Positions 35,201-46,100 of a stretch of DNA of 64,000 nt are shown piece by piece. A program made the translations under genes and the position numbers. The notes beneath the pieces were generated by a model. It searched no databases, was not told the origin of the DNA, and saw nothing but the letters and a program-made list of their open reading frames with translations. How positions within the stretch are numbered: the stretch's first letter is position 1; the number at the start of each line of letters is the position of its first letter. Source of the stretch: Saturnia japonica (taxonomy: Eukaryota > Arthropoda > Insecta > Lepidoptera > Saturniidae); the NCBI GenBank assembly GCA_033032175.1, contig CM065320.1, positions 10,044,001 to 10,108,000 on the forward strand, written 5' to 3'.

Positions 35201-38200
35201 AATTCGCTTGTATGATTGTTCAAGTAGATTTATATTGCGAAATTTTTATATTTAAAATTGCTGTTCCCTCTGATACACCAACAATTTCTTGGATTTGACT
35301 TTTCAGGTATTTTTATGGTTCTGTAATTCAAAAAGGAAAAAGGAGCCCTTAAACTGCCTTACAGGATCACTTTGTTGTCCATCTGTGTCTGTCAAGCCCC
35401 CCTTTTCTCAGGAGTGCATAGAGGTATCAAGTTGAAATTAATGTTTGCTATTACAAACTTATTTGCAGTTGGTAAACTGACCACGGCATATATCGATGTA
35501 TGGAGACAAAGGTTTTCCTACGGCAAAGTTAAGTTCGTCTCTCAATTATCTTTTCTATGGAATTCTTTGGTGCTTTCTTCAGTAATGTTGCCTAATTATT
35601 CTGGTGAATGTGGCTGTACAATGAAGGAACCGTCAGTGCGCGAGCCAGTATGTCCCACTTTATTTGCTTTAAGGCATTTGTTAGTTCTATTAAACTTTCA
35701 TTGGATTTCAGGGTTAGGATGTTGAGTGTTGCTATAAATATGTTAGCTTTATAGTTTTTAATTTCCTTGTTTGGAGTGTAGTGATCAGTGTCGTCTCCCA
35801 CAGTGACCAGCAGACTTGGGTGATATCAGATGTTACTGATTGTTTGGTTCATGTTTTAATTTCTGTAAGATGGCACTATCTTGCTCATATGTTTTCGGAG
35901 ACCTTGTAGATTTTCAGTGGGCCGTTTTGATTTACTGCCTTCATTTTTTTTATATAGCTGGTGAAGGTGAACATTGTCTTTTTTCGTTTTTTGGTATTCC
36001 ATTTCTGACTATTAATTTATTGTACTTAATGAAGGCAAAGTTTCCTTTTTTTCTTTCTTGTGCTCGTTGTTCTCTTAAAGCTTTTCTTTCTTCAATTATT
36101 TGTTATGGGTAATCTTTTGTTGTTTTTTTTTCTTTAAGCATAATATTCTTTTATAGTACCTATCAAGTTATTTTGTGGGAGGGTAGTCTAACTAGCACAG
36201 GACTGTCATTTTATTTGCTAGTTTTCGGGTGTAGTCAATCTCCTTTTCTTTTAAAACAATTTTCATTCAATTGACAGTTTCCAAGATTGTTTCTGTCTCT
36301 TCTCCTCTATTGCAGACTATTCTGTGGAATATTAAGTTATAATTTTGATTCTTTCTTTCTAAAACATCTATCTTTTATTCTAGCAACACCCAATTTACGA
36401 TACTCTAAACAGAGTAAATCAACTATAAGTATAAGTAGTTGTAAATAAGCTTCACTTGAACCAAACACATCTGTAATTTTATGTAAACTAGCGGTCGCCC
36501 AATGATCGAAATTCGACCAGAGACTTTTTAATCATAGACTACTTTCTATTTGACATTTACAGTATGAACCTAAACAATGAATATTATATCACTTGCTATC
36601 ACTTTTCATTGAGTGACAATGTCAATATTTTGAAGGGTCTAAGTTCAATGGCATGGTCGGGTAAGGATTCGCCTCCTTCGCCATGTAAACTTAAACCATG
36701 CCAAATCTCACAGACTTCTGTCCACGCAATTTTCGTTAGAAGGGGTACAAAGTTTTATTTTTACTTATTAATATAATGGTTACGGATTAGGGGATGATAA
36801 AAATAATATGTGCTTGTCTCGTGACATTAAAAAGTTATCTACAATACAAAATGAAAAATGTTGGTAGTACTGGCAATAATTGAAGCGTTCACATGAACAA
36901 TGTTGGAAACATAAATAGAAAACAATTTTTTTTTAATGTTTATTTATTCAAAATTGTTATTGAATGTTAGAACCACGTGTCCTTGCATAAATCTAAATGG
37001 TCTAAATAAAAACAAAAATTAAGAGAAAACAATAAAAAAAGGAAAATTTTGCTTATCCTGGTGCATGTAACGTTTTTCTCCATCTATACAATTAATAAAA
37101 TTGAAGTGTCTATTTGTAATGTCAAAAGAACAGCTTTTTACTAAATGCATATGAAAGTATATACGACACCTGTAACAAAATACTCATTTTTAAAATTTTT
37201 GTCTGTCTGTCTTTTTGTTCCGGGTAATCTCCGAAACGGTTGGACCGATTTTGACGGGACTTTCACTGGTAGATAGCTGAATTTATAGGGAGTAACTTAG
37301 GCTTCTTTTATTTTAGAAAATGAATTAGGGTTCCTCACAAATAAAAAAAAAAACTGGTCATGGTGAATCAATTCGAGCGCTTAAATGGCTTACGCTGAGT
37401 AAACCATAAGAGATATAGCAAATTAATATACTAAACAATTGTAAACATTAAAAAGACCTACAAAAAAGTACGGGAGAGTATACGTCTACCTTCTAAGGAA
37501 CACCCACAATAAGCATTTTTGTCTTTAAAATAGGCGCGAGCGGGGGAGCAAGATTCGCGCGGTCATTCTGGAGAGAAGCCACGGGCACAGCTAGTGTTTT
37601 ATATATTGTGTGTCTGAAGTAGTCAAAATCACCAAGCACATAGCACGAAAAACAAGCACAAAGCGTATTGTTCCACCAAATTAATTTGGTTCCGATTTAC
37701 CATTTACAGGTTTTCCTCGACAGCTTTTATATGGTTAACCTGCATTCTTTAATATCTCCCTGTTGTAGTATTTGCTCGTCATAATATTAATCTTATGTTT
37801 TTCCCTTTATTAATGTCACTTATAGCACGTGAACTTACGCACACTGGTGACAGAAATGATTAAATATAGGTGCATGTAACATAGGACAAAAGCGGACATG
37901 CAAGCATTAGTATAATCAATAAAACTATAACTTTTTTTAAAATTGTTGTTCCTGCAACACTTCCATTAGTGTAGATAGTTTTGTACATTATTATAAATAC
38001 TTTTGACCTGTTTAGCATGTACCTAATGTTTTTATAATATCTTTTGCATATAATCTGCATATGGCTTGGTATGATCGTAATATGAAAATTAGTATGATAT
38101 GAGTGATGGTCATAATATCCTAAAAAAATAATAATTTCAGGGTTTCAAAAACGTGATCCAAGGCGCCGTAGAGTACCACATTATTGGGTTCCCATACTAA

Positions 38201-40061
38201 AAAGAACAGTTGTAAGGTCTGAAGTTCTAAACACCCACCTTTCTGTCACTGTGACTGACAGGACTATTAGACTTATCAATGATCACTATGGATTTGACCA
38301 TTATTTGCTCAAGACACCCGCATGTGATTTAGTATCCATGCTAGCTTTAAAATTAAAGAAGCAAATATTAACAGAACTTATGAATGGATGCCCAAGGTAT
38401 GCACATGTACCTCAAAAACAGAAAGAAGTTTATGAAGAATACAAAACATACCTATCATCGGTAAGATTCAAAAGATTATTCTTGTCTATTGTTTTTCATC
38501 CACATGATAATAAAAATTGATAGAGGTTTATTAACTGTATGTAATGAAGTTATGACTATCAACTTTCAGGAAAAAAATTACAGTTATCAAACGTAATATT
38601 TACATTACCAATTGAATTCTGTGGTTAGTAATGAAAACTTATGAGAATTATAATAGCATTTAATTACACTGTATAGTTACAAACACTGGTTTTACTGGTA
38701 TGTTTGGTATCTAATGTCCTAATACGAAAAAAATTGATATTCAGATATACTCTTACATTTTTATTATGAACTAGCGGTGTTCCCGCGGCTCTGCACGCGT
38801 TTGTTACTACGCAGTAAGTAGTTATTTACATCCCGTACTTTTATTTTTACTCATAATATTATTGACATTATATCAATTTTAATAAGGAATATTTGTTGAG
38901 AAATTGCACGTATTCCCCGTGTACAATATTTATCAAAATCAATTGAAAATTATTATTCTGTTGTACAATTTCTGATGTATTATTGACGATTATTATAGAT
39001 TATCAATTATGGAATGACGTATGCTTCCCGTCTACCAAATTTGATCAGAATGGGTGGAGAATTGATGAAAATTTAATTTTTGAATTTGTTTTTATTTTAA
39101 GATTTCTAAAAGTAATATTGAAAATTCTCATACCTATCAATTAACCAATGACATAAGTATCCCGTGTACAAAATTTCAATCGGTCAAGCCTTTTGGAGTT
39201 AAACCGGACATACAAACAGACAGACAAACATTTTATTAATGGGATATTCGTGATCAGTATCGTGCATAAAATATGCTTATCGAGAAATTTTGAAAAAATA
39301 TTAAATGTACAGAGAGAACTACTGATTTATTAATATAGATTTGAACTATGAAAATATTTTCAGTACACTCCTGAAGAAATAGAATGGTATGGCCTGACAT
39401 GGTATGAGGCTTTATGCAAGATTGCCAAAGAGAAAGAAGCGGCTAATAGACCAGTACCTTTGAAAAATGTTTATAGAAAAAACCTTGTAGAAAAATTGCA
39501 AGCTGCAGGAATAGAGGCAAATAATAATTCAGCTGAAGAGATATCGTAAGTTATAATTTTTTCTATTTTTTATTGCTCTTAAATGGTACCTACAATTTGT
39601 ACAATATGAAGGTGCAGGTCAATAGGTTTGTCCGATGTTCACTGATTCTACCATTAGTCTTTGGACATTGTAAAACTGTTTTCATAATCCAATTACTTTA
39701 ACTGATGTAAATTACATTAGTAAAACTATTGGCTGACAATTGCAGATAATATACTGAGAAAACCTGTTTGTTTGACAAACTCTCGCATAAAACCTTGCCT
39801 GGATGAATTCTCCAATATATTTAGGGCTGGTGCAGACTCAGTAATTAAGCTTATACTGTCCTTTGGCAAAGCCCATTACTGAATATTTACTTACATATAC
39901 CTATAGGACAAAATATGATTACCTATTTCCTAAGTCATGAGCTATGTAAATCAGCAAATTCCTGAATTTATTTTTTTAGTTACATAGTAAAATAATATTG
40001 CAGATCAACCACATCATGGCTATCAAAAATGAATCCATTTGGCAAGAAAGACGAAGCTTAG
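32279..40061 (+). CDS. mRpL28: mitochondrial ribosomal protein L28 (5 exons)
   Basis: Complete gene: exons 32279-32299, 32377-32644, 38141-38460, 39364-39545, 40004-40061; 849 nt, 282 residues. It is a protein of the large subunit of the mitochondrial ribosome. The order of landmarks matches MRPL28: a basic N-terminal leader (MASSRLQ-STARQLSKTF, likely the import signal), PIPLKYPAEIHDGIWGGEAV, VPHYWVPILKRTVVRSEVLN, TVTDRTIRLINDHYGFDHYL, LKTPACDLVSMLALKLKKQI, YTPEEIEWYGLTW. All splice sites are GT-AG with matching phases and no frame damage. Intron 2 (5.5 kb) is full of transposons. Human MRPL28 is 256 residues, so length fits. Confidence 0.95.
32377..32644 (+). CDS. mRpL28: mRpL28 exon 2
   Basis: Acceptor TTTTTTCAG, donor GTATTT. 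Covers STARQLSKTF through GIWGGEAVVK, including the IPIPLKYP...GIWGGE family signature. Confidence 0.93.
33006..33946 (-). mobile_element. hAT element nested in the LINE
   Basis: 941 bp flanked by an exact 8-bp target duplication GTAATAAC (32998-33005 and 33947-33954). Inverted ends: TAGTGATCGGCACGACCCGT on the left and CAGTGATCGGCACGACCTGT on the right read inward, matching for about 26 of 29 bp. Inside, on minus, is a hAT transposase C-terminal remnant. Removing the element restores the LINE reading frame exactly. It lacks most of the transposase, so it moved as a deleted, non-autonomous copy. Confidence 0.93.
33260..33720 (-). pseudogene. hAT transposase C-terminal remnant
   Basis: 33502-33260 reads FAPLTSVEVERSFSAYKWIL and then IENIEKIMICYYNF, the hAT dimerisation region (the CGGBP1-like branch has a similar FAPLTSxxVERSFS). 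Upstream at 33720-33540, in another frame, DLIYIQENYEIIEIALTRLQ fits the adjoining helical part. At least one frame break. Start and DDE core are missing. Confidence 0.78.
34625..34830 (-). pseudogene. mariner transposase N-terminal fragment
   Basis: The minus strand at about 34757-34630 reads MEKIEHHAVIKFITKQGKNA, a stop, then TILNEMETVYGVQCPSKSM. This is the first helix-turn-helix of mariner transposases (usual KFLTKQGKNAKTILEEMETVYGESCPSK). The rest of the enzyme is absent. It lies among LINE pieces, and ends and target duplication were not resolved. Confidence 0.8.
35802..36480. other. intron 2 of mRpL28, T-rich anonymous sequence
   Basis: No gene. On minus, a Lys/Arg-rich decayed stretch near 36110-35990 (reading like KREQRAQERKKGNF) may be LINE linker, but the order relative to the endonuclease would be wrong for the neighbouring LINE, so it could be a separate fragment. 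Confidence 0.35.
36488..36745 (+). repeat. dispersed repeat, copy 1 (CTAGCGGTCGCCCAATG family)
   Basis: Starts CTAGCGGTCGCCCAATGATC and contains GAAATTCGACCAGAGA, TTTTAATCATAGACTACTTT and GGGTCTAAGTTCAATGGCA. The same order of phrases occurs inverted at 51345-51645. In mRpL28 intron 2. Confidence 0.75.
37190..37605 (-). repeat. dispersed lepidopteran repeat
   Basis: Plus strand holds GTCTGTCTGTCTTTTTGTTC, CGAAACGGTTGGACCGATTT, TGACGGGACTTTCACTGG and ends GAAGCCACGGGCACAGCTAG. Read on minus, that last phrase is the usual start (CTAGCTGTGCCCGTGGCTTC). Length about 415 bp. Confidence 0.65.
38141..38460 (+). CDS. mRpL28: mRpL28 exon 3
   Basis: Acceptor AATTTCAG, donor GTAAGATT. Covers GFQKRDPRRRVPHYWVPILK through EEYKTYLSS, the conserved core. 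Confidence 0.94.
38770..39245 (+). repeat. dispersed lepidopteran repeat
   Basis: Starts ACTAGCGGTGTTCCCGCGGC, later TATCCCGTGTACAAAATTTC and GGAGTTAAACCGGACATACA, then CAGACAGACAAACATTTTAT at the end. These phrases are typical of a lepidopteran interspersed repeat. Located in mRpL28 intron 3. Confidence 0.6.
39364..39545 (+). CDS. mRpL28: mRpL28 exon 4
   Basis: Acceptor ATTTTCAG, donor GTAAGTT. YTPEEIEWYGLTWYEALCKI and on to ...ANNNSAEEI. Confidence 0.93.
40004..40061 (+). CDS. mRpL28: mRpL28 exon 5 with stop
   Basis: Acceptor ATATTGCAG. STTSWLSKMNPFGKKDEA then TAG at 40059-40061. AATAAA follows at 40094-40099, a suitable poly(A) signal. Confidence 0.9.
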
Positions 40062-40099
40062 ATGGATTAGCAGGAGACGTTACAAATTGTTTAAATAAA

Positions 40100-40884
40100 A
40101 AAAGAATAGAAAAGTGTTGTTTTAGTTAAAGTATAATAATGATTAAAGTAGATGAGTTTATTGACTGCATTTTGTTTGATTTTTCATATTATGATAAAGG
40201 TGTTTAAATAACCCTCTGAAGCTGTAATAATCAACCTGTGACCTGCGGAGCTTCTTTTAATTGCCCCGCCTGGCAAAGTAGTTGTATAATACTTATAATG
40301 GTTTATTAAAATGTTTTAAAAAAAATTACTTTATTACATTTCACTGCATTTCATTCGTCGAGAAAACTTGCTGACGCTTACTGTTAATATAAAATTAATG
40401 TTATGAATATTGTTATCTGGGTGTGCGCCGGCGTTTAGTGTACTGTATTTTTTGATAGAATCACGTTATCTTAAGTTTTGATATAAAATATGGCGGAATC
40501 CATTGTGCACTTCGATGATTCTAATAATAAGCCAAAACCACTCACCTTGAACTCTGGTTTCTTCTTGTATTTGGAGGATCTCCTGCGCAGGTCCAATCAC
40601 AAAAATGTTCTAATTAGTTTTAGGCTGCAGACACCAACAGTTTATAACATATTTATATCTCAATAGTAGAGATGGTTGCGGCGCGGCGGACACACGAGGC
40701 GGTGCAAGGCGTATTAACACTGCATCCTCGCATGGCGCGGGGTGACGGGTCCAAGGCAATGAGCGACGGCTTATGACGCGGAAGAGTTTTTGCCACCGTC
40801 ATTCACGGGAGGGTTGTACCCGATTATGAGGTCATCGAGTACACGTTAATTAAATAGATACCTTTGTAGATGATATAACTGTAC
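40100..40884. other. intergenic between mRpL28 and repeat
   Basis: No gene assigned. On minus, a short exon-like string with donor GTGAGTGG lies at 40545-40610 (reading RRSSKYKKKPEFK), but nothing joins to it. 40675-40830 is GC-rich without a recognised frame. Confidence 0.35.
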
Positions 40885-41075
40885 CGCTCACAACTGATTG
40901 TTAGACTTAAGGGCCCCGTGAGCTTTACCGGGATTGCGGTGAGCGCAGAAGGTACTCGGCCGCGAAAACGAAGCAATAAGCTCAAGGGTGCCAAAGTGGC
41001 CGAACCTCAGCTTGGGCTGTTGCCGTACATGCAAATAAGTCCCGATCTAACTATACATTTAAACGTGTTTCTGCC
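40885..41075 (-). repeat. second copy of the SINE-like family
   Basis: Aligned against the reverse complement of 28690-28905, it shares GTTAG(A/C)CTTA(A/G)GGGCCC, a GAGCGC...GGxACTCxGCC block, GGGTGCCA(A/G)AGTGGCCGAACC and GATCTA(A/G)CTA. Similarity is moderate, so it is an old copy. No poly(A)/poly(T) tract is left. Confidence 0.65.
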
Positions 41076-42953
41076 TTTTGGGAGGAATGAAGAAACATGC
41101 GTATATGCATTTAGAAATCTGGCAATTTCTGTCTAACTAGTCAAAAAAGAAAAAAGTACCTTACAGAATCCATGTACGTGTGTGGCGGTGCAGGGTAATG
41201 TCTGTTGGTGGTTACTTCCTCTCATAAAACACTATTATTGAGTATACTGAACTTGCATATATATAATACCATAATGTTATTATTTCTGTTTTGTAAATGT
41301 TTAAAACTAATTAATTCCCACTTATTTCAATTAAATTAAAAAAGTTAACAAAGTATGTAAAGTTGAAGTGCTAAAGTACCTACTGATTTAAAGAAATGTT
41401 TGGTATTAGTTTATTATTACATGCATAGTGATGTAAAAACATCAATAAACTTTGTTTTCAAGGTATAACTTAATTTCTGGTGCCTTAAGACTTTTTACTA
41501 AGTATTTATTTCAATTTATATTTTAATGAAAATAAAAAATAATGAAATTATGACTACTTAAGTTGAAAATAAGTTATTGTAAATTTCCAATTAACTTAAT
41601 CATGAATTTTAAAATAAATAACGAGGCCATTGCAGTTTTTAATTTTATTTTATGATTTTATTACAAAAATTAAATACTATTTTGTTTAATATCTATAAAA
41701 AAAACTATTAAAACAAACGCATTTAACAATTATGATAAATTCTTACCAATGAAGGAGGAAGTGATTATTATAGGTCATATTATTGATAACAAATAACGGA
41801 TTGAATGGGTACAATCGCTTTCAAAGCTTAAATAAGAGTGTGTAAAACTTGTGTGTACTTCTCTGTACGCATGTAAGAAGTAATACTTTTTTTGGCGTAA
41901 CAAATAAAATAATAACTCAAAACATTTTATCCCACGTGCTAACGACATACAGAAGTTAGTAATTTATTTTATTGACTTTATTTATTATGTAAAATGAATA
42001 TAACGGTGTATTTCTGTTTTGCGGCGAGCGTGCTTCGAGTAAGTCGCGTCTCACAGCGGGCGCGCAACGAATCGTTGGCGTTTACCTCGTCAATGCTACT
42101 TACTCGTCGCATAGTCGCGGTAGTATCGCCCTGTAGAGACATACTCATAAAGTTGTTATAGAATAAAGTGGCTGAATGATAATATCGCCCCGATAAACTC
42201 ACTTTTACATATTTAAAATTAGCTGATCGTCGCGAGACGCCCGGCAGATAAAAAATTGTGTTAACATGAAACTTTGAAATGATCCAGTCTGAATATTAAA
42301 ATAAACGAACTCGGCTCCAGACCGCCAACATTGTGGCCAAAGCGTCGCCAAGTCAACAGCCGCCAACATTGGGGCCAACAATTGGTCTGACCAGCTGCAT
42401 TAGATGTTTTAAATCAAAATCAAAAAGTCCGTAAAATGAATTCACATTATTATTATTGATGGTGTACTTCCGTCACACGACGCGCTCACAACCCTCAATT
42501 TATTTTACCCTCTACAAACCAAAAAAGTATACATTCAATAAAACTTAAAGTGTACCAGGGACGTTTCGATCTGGATATGGTATTTAATCAGTTTCAATTA
42601 TGGATACAGATATAAAATTAATTCAGATATCACATAAGAATTTTTCAAATAATTGTATTTGGAAGGAAAATAGTTATTATTTGAATGTTTATATGTGAAC
42701 AATATTAACTTTATTTTATATAATTATTAGTAAGATTTTGTCATTTATTATGGGATACGGTTTCGGATATCCGATACTTTCGGTTACGGTTATAAAGATC
42801 CATAACCCAGAAAAAAATCCAATAATGGTCTCATTTATAAGCCAATATAAACGTAAAGTTTAATATTTCCTTTTAATTTATACAGAGTGATGCCGAATTG
42901 TTGATATATTAATAAAACTAAGATTATCTATAGTCGTTGGTTTCGTTTGAGGT
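41076..42953. other. intergenic between convergent mRpL28 and kinase genes
   Basis: AT-rich with no coding sequence. Part near 42700-42953 is probably the kinase 3' UTR (minus-strand AATAAA near 42710). An imperfect 19-bp direct repeat (CCGCCAACATT(G/T)... at 42322 and 42360) lies at about 42.3 kb. Confidence 0.4.
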
Positions 42954-43169
42954 CTAAGTAATAGTACACTCTATAGGTGAGTCGTGCGGAAGGCGGTCTG
43001 CGAGCATTGCAGCGACAGCTCTGGCGAGGTACGTCATAGTTCCGTAGCTGCCGCTAGGGGCGCTGTCGTACAAGTGTTGGCACACTCCGGCCGCACCGCC
43101 GCACACTAGTGCTCCGCCAGCACTTTCCTGTTTAGCGCAACACAATGTCGCGTCGCCGTTACACCGCTT
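42954..43169 (-). CDS. PHKA: PHKA last coding exon
   Basis: 216 nt with stop TAG at 42954-42956. [20 protein letters not shown], then [20 protein letters not shown], ending ...[11 protein letters not shown]-rich compared with its surroundings, as expected of coding sequence here. Acceptor ATCAACAG. Confidence 0.95.
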   Translation of the reverse strand, partial: KRCNGDATLCCAKQESAGGALVCGGAAGVCQHLYDSAPSGSYGTMTYLARAVAAMLADRLPHDSPIECTIT

Positions 43170-46100
43170 CTGTTGATTATTCAAAAACTTTTAATTCTAA
43201 CTAACACAAAAATGTTCAAACAGATGTCGCTAATAAATTAATAACTATCAATATTATCATCAGACTAACCAATATTTTATACATGTGATACAATATTGAT
43301 ATCGAATATACAGGTGCCTCCAAAAGTCGACGTCAACCCGGAAATGGGTGATAGGCCAAGTTAATAGTTAGCAGAGAAAAAAATCTATGCTATGCATTTT
43401 TTAAACAATAGGCATTTAAAAAAAAAACGAAAATTTACGCCCTGTGATGGTCTTTCACCTCCCGTTACTACAAATCATAACTTTTTTAAATGTTATTTTT
43501 ATTATGTAATCCTGAATAATGCATCTGTAAATTGATGCCTAAAATTTAAAGACAACTGGTTCACTTTGGAAGAAAATGTCACTTTTTGCCGATCCAAAAA
43601 TTGAAAATGAATACTTCACTCAATTTTAACTGACTGAACTGAAAAAAAGTACTTACTAGCTAGCTTGGTAAGTAATATTAAAAGTTGGCACATTTAATAT
43701 GGACTTGCTAGATTATTTCAAAACTATGGATTTTTTAAACAAAGATATCCAGTTTTTAACAAATTTTTTTCTTACTTAACGATTCTATTGTATCCAAGGC
43801 TTTATTCAAGGCCGTAAATTGAAGATTCTAGTTTGAGTAACACGGCGAGAGAGTTATTTTACGAAGTGCGAGCGAGTCAGATAGTAACGCCACTTTTACT
43901 AATGTATTAAAGACGGAGAGAGTCATTAGAGGTTCAATTTCCAAAGTCCTTCCTTAGTTCTCACCTACAGTGTAAAAGGAACCCGCACGCAAATTTTCAC
44001 CGTTCTGGCCCATTAGTTTGGGCTGTGTGTTGAAGAGTCAGTCAGCCAAGCAGGAAAAATAATTATTTATATGTATAGATAATTTTAAAAACTTGTGTAA
44101 ATTACCTGATCTTCCAAAAATATTTGATTCGCCCTGTGTACCAATTGCTCGACACCTATAGCTTCGCCGAGACTCGCGACAGATTTGTATTCAACGACAA
44201 GCGTTAAAACCATAAGGGCTTCAACAACCAACTGCCTGTACTCTGGCTGCGGTATCGAGTTCAAAACTGTTTCCACAGCGAGAGCAAATTTAAGCTCGCC
44301 CGACGTCATCTCTTGGGTTAAATTCGGCTGTAATATTTTACCCTGAATGATTAGCCCTTGACACTGGAAAGAAAACGTGACGTATCTGAGTGTACCAGTT
44401 GTAAGAATATAGACGATTTTTTTTTTTAAATTTCTTTGGAGGTTACTTGGGACTGCCCGACTGGTGGAATACCTCCACTGTTAAGTCAAAGTCTGAATAA
44501 AACGGAACAAAACGTACACGTTTCGATATGGGCCAATTTGATTGGTGGATCGCAATTGCCAACCATTTTGGTGCTCCTTTCACCCCCCTACACTTACTAT
44601 TCCAACCGTCTCTTCTCGCGCGCGCGCACCGGCACGAACACCGTTGCCGACAAAAATTTAAGAAAAATACAAAAAACTGTGAATCTGGTGGAATCCAAGT
44701 ATCCCGACCCTGACCTCATCAAAACTGGTGAGTAATTGTTATATATCCAACAAATCTGGTCCTAATCGCAGCCGAATTAGTGAAAAGTCACATACGGCAA
44801 CCGGCCGTTATTTCATTTTTCATATTTCAACTTTTGTTATTTTTCTATTTTTACCAAAAATGGCTAGAAATAATCAGATGCTGGTATTAAAGTTTGAATT
44901 TTATATCGAAAAAGTATGTAATATTCACGATTCACTTTTATCAAGCGATCTCAACGATCCGTTATTCCTTGAAAAATTCAAATTGAAGTGTGCTGATTTA
45001 AGTGAAATTAAACAAAACGTTGAAAACTGTTATTTAAATTTGTTATGTCAACTTGGTTCTTCTCAATCTGAACAATTAGAGTCAATAAAACAGAAATATC
45101 TAACGTTTGAAGAACAATTTATAGAAATAAAAGTTAAACACCAATCTATTGTTCAAACATTATCGAGTAGTTCTAAGCCTAGTGATAAAATGTGTGATAA
45201 CTTCAGTACTAATATAAATTTGCCTAAAATTAATCTACCGCATTTTACGGGTAATTATTGTGATTTTCCAAACTTCATAAATCTGTTTGACTGCTTAATA
45301 CACAATAATGAATCGCTAAGTCCTGTTCAGAAGAAACACTACCTACTCAGTTGTATCTCGCACGAGCCATTAAACTTAGTTAAGCACTTAACTAATATTC
45401 CGCAAAATTATGAAGTGGCCCGTTCAATATTGATAGCTAGGTATGATGACAAAAGATTAATAGCCGACTCACATCTGAGCGCAATGTTCTCTTTACCTAC
45501 AGTATCTGTTAGTAATGTTTCTCAGTTACGTAACTTTATAAGTAATATTCAGGAGAATACGCGGGGACTTACTAGTCTCGGATTTCCCGTTAGCGAATGG
45601 TCATTTTTATTATTACACATATTTGTACGGAAACTAGATAACGACTTACGTTCTAAATTCGAATTAACCTATCAGAATGAAATCATGCCAACCTTTGACA
45701 ACTTAATAACATTCCTAAATAGTATATGTAAAACCTTGGAGACTTCAGGCATTCACCTAGGTAACAGCGGGAATAAAACTGTTCCTCGAAGTAACAAAAC
45801 GTTATTCACATCAACAACTATGCGCGATAATCAATCAGTCGAGAAAGAGACGAATAAGCAAACATTAAACTATACAATCAGCTGTCCATTATGCAACAGT
45901 GCACACTGTTTATTTAAATGTACAAGATTTATGAACATGGACACACAATCGCGGTTTAATTTTGTAAAGTCCAAAAGTTTATGTTTTAATTGTTTACCAG
46001 CACACCGTATTATAAACTGTATATCTAAATCGCGGTGTCAAATATGTAGCCGTAAACATAACACCTTATTACATACAAATAATGAAAACCCGACAACAAC

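Larger units (their letters stand above)
32853..35801 (-). pseudogene. RTE-like LINE relic in mRpL28 intron 2
   Basis: Minus-strand non-LTR retrotransposon. Endonuclease pieces: FIATLNILTLKSNESLIELT at 35730-35620 and FKHKLAILNNMYKKQLNCKW near 34960. RT pieces: the GVRQGDPLS-type box near 34200, then THLRFTNDIVLF at about 34070 (an LRFADDIVLF box with A-to-T and D-to-N changes), and VNNCTIEYVDDYIYLGN near 32920. Stops and frame changes throughout, so dead. It is interrupted by a hAT element (33006-33946) and by a mariner fragment (about 34625-34765). Confidence 0.82.

Noticed and set aside
34837..36112. Plus-strand open frames rich in Phe/Leu/Cys (34837, 35372, 35840)
   Set aside because: They are complements of minus-strand LINE coding or T-rich DNA; no independent protein signal.
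40545..40610. Possible minus-strand exon with donor GTGAGTGG
   Set aside because: No acceptor or joining exon could be found; more likely a repeat fragment.
44436..44735. Open frames in the BEL/Pao 1 LTR (repeated at 49605-49874)
   Set aside because: Duplicated by the LTR itself; no gag start or known protein.
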